From assembly GCA_028583685.1 (NCBI GenBank), contig JAMXIF010001118.1, positions 1,838,858 through 1,902,857 on the forward strand: 64,000 bases of DNA, read 5' to 3'. This DNA is from Petaurus breviceps papuanus. Its lineage: Eukaryota; Chordata; Mammalia; Diprotodontia; Petauridae. Under the pieces are notes generated by a model that was given only the letters and a program-made list of their open reading frames with translations, did not search any database and had not been told where the DNA came from. A program made the position numbers and the translations under genes. The number at the start of each line of letters is the position of its first letter. Positions within the stretch are counted from its first letter, which is position 1. This document shows positions 58,960-64,000 of this stretch, piece after piece.

Positions 58960-59560
58960 TTAAGGGTTAGGGGTGGGGCACAAAGTTCATATTAGAGCTT
59001 GTTAGAAAGACTATAATATGACTATAATATAAAAACAGAAATACATGTGAAGCTTAAAGGAGAGTATGAGGTCCTGAGAAAAAAGTCAATTACTGTCAAG
59101 GAGAATCAAAATAGCATTCATAGAGGAAGTAGGATTTGAGCTATGCTCTAAAGGCTGGGTATAAAGTTAGTGATGGAATTATACTGGAGGGCTCTCTAGG
59201 TAGTGGGAACAGCACGAACAAAGATAGAAAGCCGTGAAAGCATGGGATATGAGCAACTCTCTTTCATGGATTCAAATAGTATAGAAAATCAACACATTGA
59301 TTCAAATGGCATAGAGTTTATGGATGTGACTTGACTGTGATAAGACTGATAAAGGCAGGATATTTGCAGATTAGGAAGAGCGTTAAATTATAGGCTATGG
59401 TGTTTGGATAGTATTCATACAGAAAAAAGAGAATAGTTGAATATTTTGAGCAAAAGAGTGACATAACCAGTCTATTCATAAAGAAGATAAGTCAATCATA
59501 GATCTAGAACTGGAAATTGGAAGGAGTAAAAACTTGAGCTTGTTAGACAGCTCTTCTAAA
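58960..59560 (-). repeat. Old LINE-derived repeat, second copy of the family at 29690
   Basis: The sequence passes through gaggaagtaggatttgagct, atgctctaaaggctgggt, gtgggaacagcacgaacaaa, then gagcaaaagagtgacataac. This is the same order of blocks as in the 29690-30600 copy. Confidence 0.45.
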
Positions 59561-60609
59561 GGGCTGTGCCAGGATGATAACAGTGAGATTAAATGTCTTC
59601 AATAGATTGATAATATTTAGTAATAGTTATGTTTAAAAGAGACTATAAAGAAAAAAAAAAAGATGATTCAATATTGCCATATCATTGGAAATAACATTAT
59701 AACTATCTAATCAAGAAGCTTCTTTTCTTGCAGAATAATAGTCATTTATATTTTATTAGATATGAAATTCAAAGTAAAAAAATAAAATAGCATGTATTTT
59801 CAATTCTGCCCAGCATTTGTCTTATTTTCCTTAACTAATTTACTTCTTTAGTTGAGAATCCTTTAGAAAACTGTCACTATTAAGTGCAAATGAAACATGG
59901 TTTTAATGAAATATTAAAGCTTTTACTGAAAATGCATGCTCCCAGCCTTTTCAACAATCAAATCATTACAGCCTAAACATATCACAAATGATATCTACAA
60001 TAGGATACTCTAAGGTCCCCAGAAAAGATTTTGAAATCTACTTTCAGTATATAGTACTTTAATGAAAACACATACATATGCAAATGATGGAATTTTTCCT
60101 GCTTTTTTCTTACATAAAGCTTTACTGATCATCATTTAGTATTTAAGTAAAGAAATAAGGCTCCTTCTTGTAATAGAATAGAATAGGCTACATCCTTTAC
60201 ATATTGTTTGAGATAAAAAATGTATAATTTTGGGAAATGTGTTACAAAAGAGGAAATTATGTGTTACAAAAGAAATTATGAAACCAAGGGCTTCTTCACC
60301 CTCAACTCATTAGAACTACTATTTTTTCTTTCAAATCTTAATTCAATATGTAAAGCATACTCTATTAAATCTGTTAGTTTTTTTTTATTGATTTTAATCC
60401 AATGATTTTATATCTTTTATCATACCTGAACATTGGACAATCTACCCCACAGTAACTAAAATAACAGTTAGAATTCTAAATAGATGATTCTGCATACATC
60501 TACTAGTTGCTTAGTAATTCAGATTGTGTTTTTATAAATGATTCCTAAATGAGTTAACATATTAGAATATTTTTTTAATTGAAGCAACAGATTCTACTTC
60601 TTATAGATA

Positions 60610-61232
60610 TGTGATATGGGAATGGGAATTTAAGATCTTCCCTGCCCCTAGGCCCTTTGATAGGCTTAATTGACTCTGAGAACCTTCCTTGATTTGAAAA
60701 TATACTCTGCCCCCTAATAGGCTGAATTGGTCACATGGAGCCTGTGGCCTGTTTTTCAGGAATGGTCCACACCTCAATACTTCCTCATTGTGAAGTGGGT
60801 CAAGAGGGTTGTGGCATTCTCTGAGCCAGGAGAAGGCTATATATACCCTGATGTGAGATTTAGTTTTGGGGCTCATTTGAGAAGAGTTTTATGATTTGAC
60901 CAGATGAGGCTCTGGGCAGCCGTTGAGATCCCTCTGTCTTTGAAAACCAGATGTTGGTGCTTCCCTCTCTGGTAACTGAATAGGTATGGATGTAATGGTC
61001 AGACAGTTGGAAGCCTGTCTGCTGATGTTTCTCTGTATTAATTGTCTGCTTATAACTTGTTTGTATTCTCTGAAGTTCGGGGTGCTGACCTTTTCCCCCT
61101 GAACTAGGTAGATGACATATGTTTGATTAAAGCAAGATTGTTAACCCATTCTGAGGTGCTTTCCTTTAGAAAAGCAGATCTAAGAACCTGTGTTGGCAGC
61201 CACCCTGGGTATGCTAGGTTACTTGCTGGTAA
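60610..61232 (+). mobile_element. LTR fossil related to the solo LTR at 21042-21590
   Basis: It shares ordered blocks with the first LTR: a start with tttaagatcttcc, a TATA-like gctatatatacc near 60836, ctgaagttcggggtgctgac, ccctgaacta, and an end with ctaagaacctgtg and ccctgggtatgc. No internal viral region adjoins it. The exact ends and a target duplication were not resolved. It is clearly diverged from the first copy, so both are old. Confidence 0.75.
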
Positions 61233-61339
61233 AATATGCTCATATAAAGCATAAGTTATCAACACTAGATGTTTCTGAAGAGTCTATAGACAAGTCTAAT
61301 GACTTTTAAAAGTTTATAAAATATGGTGTAGTTGTAGCA

Positions 61340-61560
61340 GTACTGGGCTGGAAGTCAGAAGGTTGAGCTTATAAAAATAGTGATAGTTCATATTTATGCA
61401 GCAAATATTTAAAATCCTAATTGGAAGGTCTGTCACCTTGTAATCAGTTGTGTGACATTAGTCAAGTCATTTTACCTACTCATCTTTAAAATAAGGCATT
61501 TGAACTAAATGATCTATGAGGTCTCTTCTACCTCTTACATATTATGGGAAATAAATGCTG
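61340..61560 (+). repeat. MIR/SINE-like fragment
   Basis: The region shows gcagtactgggctggaagtc, tgtgtgacattagtcaagtc, and atctttaaaataaggcattt with gaactaaatgatctatgagg. An unrelated 50-bp stretch appears inserted near 61370-61420. Confidence 0.5.
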
Positions 61561-61904
61561 TCATAAGGCAGTATTATGTCATGCTACTCCATTATATTCT
61601 TCCATAATTATGTACAATAAGCTAGTGTCCAGATAATGTGATATTTTAATAATAATATTAAAGTATAATTGACACAAAGGTGCTACCCTGTTCTAATAAA
61701 GTTCACTTTATTAATCTCATTAGTGGTGTGTGAAAAAAAAATTCAATTTCTGCCCCTACAAATGTGTATTCTCATAAACAATATCTACCACACTGTTTGT
61801 TCCTTGGTCTGTTGGGATCCTTTGTTTAGAAAGTCTCTATGTCTATCCTTTCCATTTACCAGTTAAGACTTTGTCAGTCTTTGTTTTTAAAGAGATATGT
61901 ACAA

Positions 61905-61975
61905 GTTTCTCTGTCTCCGTCTCTCTGTCTCTCTCTGTCTCTGTCTCTCTCCCTTTCCCTTTCTCTGCCCTCTCC
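61905..61975. repeat. CT-rich simple repeat
   Basis: Irregular tctctgtctctctgtctc run. Confidence 0.9.
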
Positions 61976-62040
61976 ATTTTTGTGTCTGTATACTTATAAA
62001 ATTAAACTTTTGCAATTTCTCTTTTAAGAATACTAAAAGA

Positions 62041-62340
62041 GGGGTGGCCAGGTAGCACAGCAAGTAAGAGCACCGGCTCCAGTGTCGGGATGACCTGGGG
62101 ATTGAATCCCAGGCTCAGACACTTAGCACCCACCCAGAAACACCTGGCCGTGTAACCTTGAGCAAGTTACTTAACCCCAATTGCTTAGGGGCAGCCAGGT
62201 GGCTCCGAGAGTAAGAGCATCAGCTCCAGTGTCGGGATGACCTGGGGATCAAATCTGGGCTCAGATACTTAGCAACACACCCAGAAATAACTGGCCATGT
62301 AACCTTGAGCAAGTTACTTAACCCTGATTGCTTAAAAAAA
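62041..62340 (+). repeat. Dimeric tRNA-derived SINE (copy 2)
   Basis: The left unit, type A (62041-62187), begins ggggtggccaggtagcacag. It carries cacccacccagaaacacc and ends caattgctta. The right unit, type B (62188-62340), follows at once with ggggcagccaggtggctcc. It carries acacccagaaataactggcc and ends gattgctt plus A's. The exact 15-bp duplication aagaatactaaaaga at 62026-62040 and 62341-62355 flanks the whole pair and nothing separates the units. This proves insertion as one dimer. Both units keep B-box-like sequences (gattgaatccc and gatcaaatctg). Confidence 0.95.
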
Positions 62341-64000
62341 AAGAATACTAAAAGAAACTATATTTTTATAATGTATTCACAATTGTAACAACTTTATTAT
62401 TATTTAAAAATTCTTAGAATATCTACACAGATTTAAAAATATGTATATTTTCCTGGAAAATATTAATAATATAATCTCTCTTGGGTATCTGATATCATTA
62501 ATTTTTAAAGAAGGCAGTATAAATTATTTTAGACATATATAGTTATAGAGGTAAAATCTAAATTATATTTATTTTTATTTATATGTTTTCAGAGACATTT
62601 GTACATATATGCACATGTAATGTACTTATCCTTGCATATGATTAAAATAAATTTGTACTACTTTATTATGTAAATGAATAGCCACAGCTAGCCAATATAT
62701 AGTAGTACTCTTAATATTTACATGGGGTAAAACTTACTTAAATTTTTTAAAGATAATCTAATAATTTTAAAAGAATATTACATTAAACTTTAATTCAAAT
62801 TCATATTGTTAGTTATTATAAATGTGTATGTATATACAAGTGCATACATGCACACAGTTTCTTTCCTGTGTATATGTGAGTATATTATTTTCCAACTTTA
62901 TGAATCATGAGTCAATAAAGATATTACCTTTTTAAAGATTATAAAACTCATGTCTGAATGTGAATTTATATGTCAAGTTTTATTCATGTCAGAAGGGCAA
63001 TATTCTTTACAACATCCTCTACTAAGAGGTCGTCTATTTTTCATTTAAAGCCTTCAAGTGAGGGGGAATACAAATCTTACTATATCCAATTACATTTTGG
63101 ATAGCTGTAATTTTTCAGAAGCTCCTCCCCCCAGTCCCCCTGCCACATACACACCTTATAATGAGATCAAATGTGATCCTTCAGCAACTTCTATTTATCA
63201 CTCATGGGATGAGGTGGTGTTTCTACCATTCCTGTTCTAAATTTGATAACTGATAATAACAATCACATCCTATCCCATGCCTTCCATACAGTATTAAGGC
63301 CTATTATCTCAGATTCAGTAGAGTCAACACCCAAATTGACTTTACATGATATTCCAGCATCTGTTTTCTAGGGGAGAAAGAAAAAGACCTAGCTTGTCAC
63401 TGATTTTGTATCTTATTTTCATAGCATTATTCTTCCCAGTATTAGGAAAGAAGTATACACTTTCTAGTTTCACTACCAATTTTCCCTGTTCCTTTCTCTT
63501 TTCCATTCTTTTCTTGTTCAGCGGCAATTTGTTCTTATGAATTCAGGACTTATAGATTTTAAAGACAGGTTAAATGATATGTGCAAAAAGTTTTATTGTC
63601 ACAATATGCAAGAGACTATTGGGATGAAACATCTCTCTCAAGGTAATAATAGTGCCAGTCTCACAGGAATTTTTGCACAGGCTCTACACCACTTTAATAC
63701 GTTAAGAGTATACATACTACATGCAGACTGACGACAATTGGTTCCAGGAAGCCATGCCCATGGAGGAAAATGCTTGAAAATTGCTCCCATTCAAGCACTC
63801 AAAGACAGAATAAAAGCAAAATCAGATATTTTGTATATGATTTAGAGAATATCTTAAATGGATTTACTAAATGCTTAAGCTTCACCTTAAAATTGTGGCT
63901 AATAAAAATATGTAATCTCTAAGATCTTTTCCACATATCACAAAACATTAATTCATATTATTTTTTGCTTAGACATAGCTCTTAGCTAGAGCAGCCTGAC

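Larger units (their letters stand above)
1..64000 (-). other. DMD: Dystrophin gene, internal segment (intron 9 to intron 12)
   Basis: The whole window lies inside one very large gene. Three exons on the minus strand read in order, from high to low coordinate, as dystrophin exons 10, 11 and 12. Their lengths (189, 182 and 151 bp) and phases (0-0, 0-2, 2-0) match the human exons as I recall them. Dystrophin is the rod-shaped cytoskeletal protein that links actin to the dystroglycan complex under the muscle membrane. No promoter, first exon or terminal exon is present. The surrounding repeats suggest a marsupial; in marsupials DMD is known to be autosomal, because it lies in the region added to the placental X. 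That last point is established knowledge, not something this sequence shows. Confidence 0.97.
42758..64000 (-). other. DMD: DMD intron 9, 3' part
   Basis: This is the 21.2-kb 3' portion of intron 9, ending at the exon 10 acceptor. Exon 9 lies beyond the window. It contains CR1/L3 fragments, a HAL1-like element, an L2 fragment, the RPS25 retrocopy, an L1 fragment, an LTR fossil and several SINEs, each listed separately. Stretches with nothing identifiable include about 42.8-43.9 kb, 44.6-46.2 kb, 50.85-51.6 kb, 53.0-55.0 kb, 59.6-60.6 kb and 62.4-64.0 kb. Confidence 0.92.

Noticed and set aside
62041-62340. Possible tRNA genes in the SINE heads
   Set aside because: A- and B-box-like sequences are present but no complete cloverleaf; these are SINE promoters.
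42758-64000. Search for dystrophin exon 9 and alternative first exons
   Set aside because: No sequence resembling exon 9 residues, nor a CpG island or promoter, was seen in this part of intron 9.

Overview
The window is a 64-kb piece of a mammalian dystrophin (DMD) gene, read on the minus strand. It holds three coding exons that match dystrophin exons 10, 11 and 12: 42569-42757 (189 bp), 41808-41989 (182 bp) and 8474-8624 (151 bp). Each has consensus AG and GT splice borders. Lengths, phases and residues agree with human dystrophin as I recall it. Everything else is intron: 3' to the exons lies the start of intron 12 (1-8473), then intron 11 (8625-41807, 33.2 kb), the very short intron 10 (41990-42568, 579 bp) and part of intron 9 (42758-64000). 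Exons 9 and 13 are outside the window. The encoded piece is the end of hinge 1, all of spectrin repeat 1 and the start of repeat 2.

The repeats suggest a marsupial. Young-looking insertions are tRNA-derived SINEs of the kind abundant in opossums and Australian marsupials, many with clear target-site duplications (TSDs). There are two half-LINE (HAL1-like) elements of about 2.8-2.9 kb, and a dense background of L2, CR1/L3 and MIR-like fossils. I cannot name the species.

Intron 12 part (1-8473): MIR and SINE copies, an inverted SINE pair, ATCT and CA/TA microsatellites. Intron 11 (8625-41807): monomeric and dimeric SINEs, a decayed non-L1 LINE with reverse transcriptase remnants (about 11.7-13.5 kb), a full-length HAL1-like element (16499-19385), a solo LTR set inside an L2 tail (21042-21590), an unclassified 1.25-kb element near 26-27.3 kb, a 416-bp TA-flanked MITE (29231-29646), L2 fragments, and a near-1-kb imperfect palindrome (about 37995-38965). 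Intron 9 part (42758-64000): two CR1/L3 fragments, a second HAL1-like element in the opposite orientation (47242-50011), an L2 reverse transcriptase fragment, an RPS25 retrocopy with an open frame (52207-52696), an old L1 fragment carrying insertions, several SINEs, a second LTR fossil and a second dimeric SINE.

The observations most worth a second look are the dimeric SINE with distinct left and right halves, the palindrome in intron 11, the inverted HAL1 pair that brackets exons 10-11, and the RPS25 retrocopy with an uninterrupted frame. I see no undescribed multi-gene system here, and no independent protein-coding gene beyond dystrophin.
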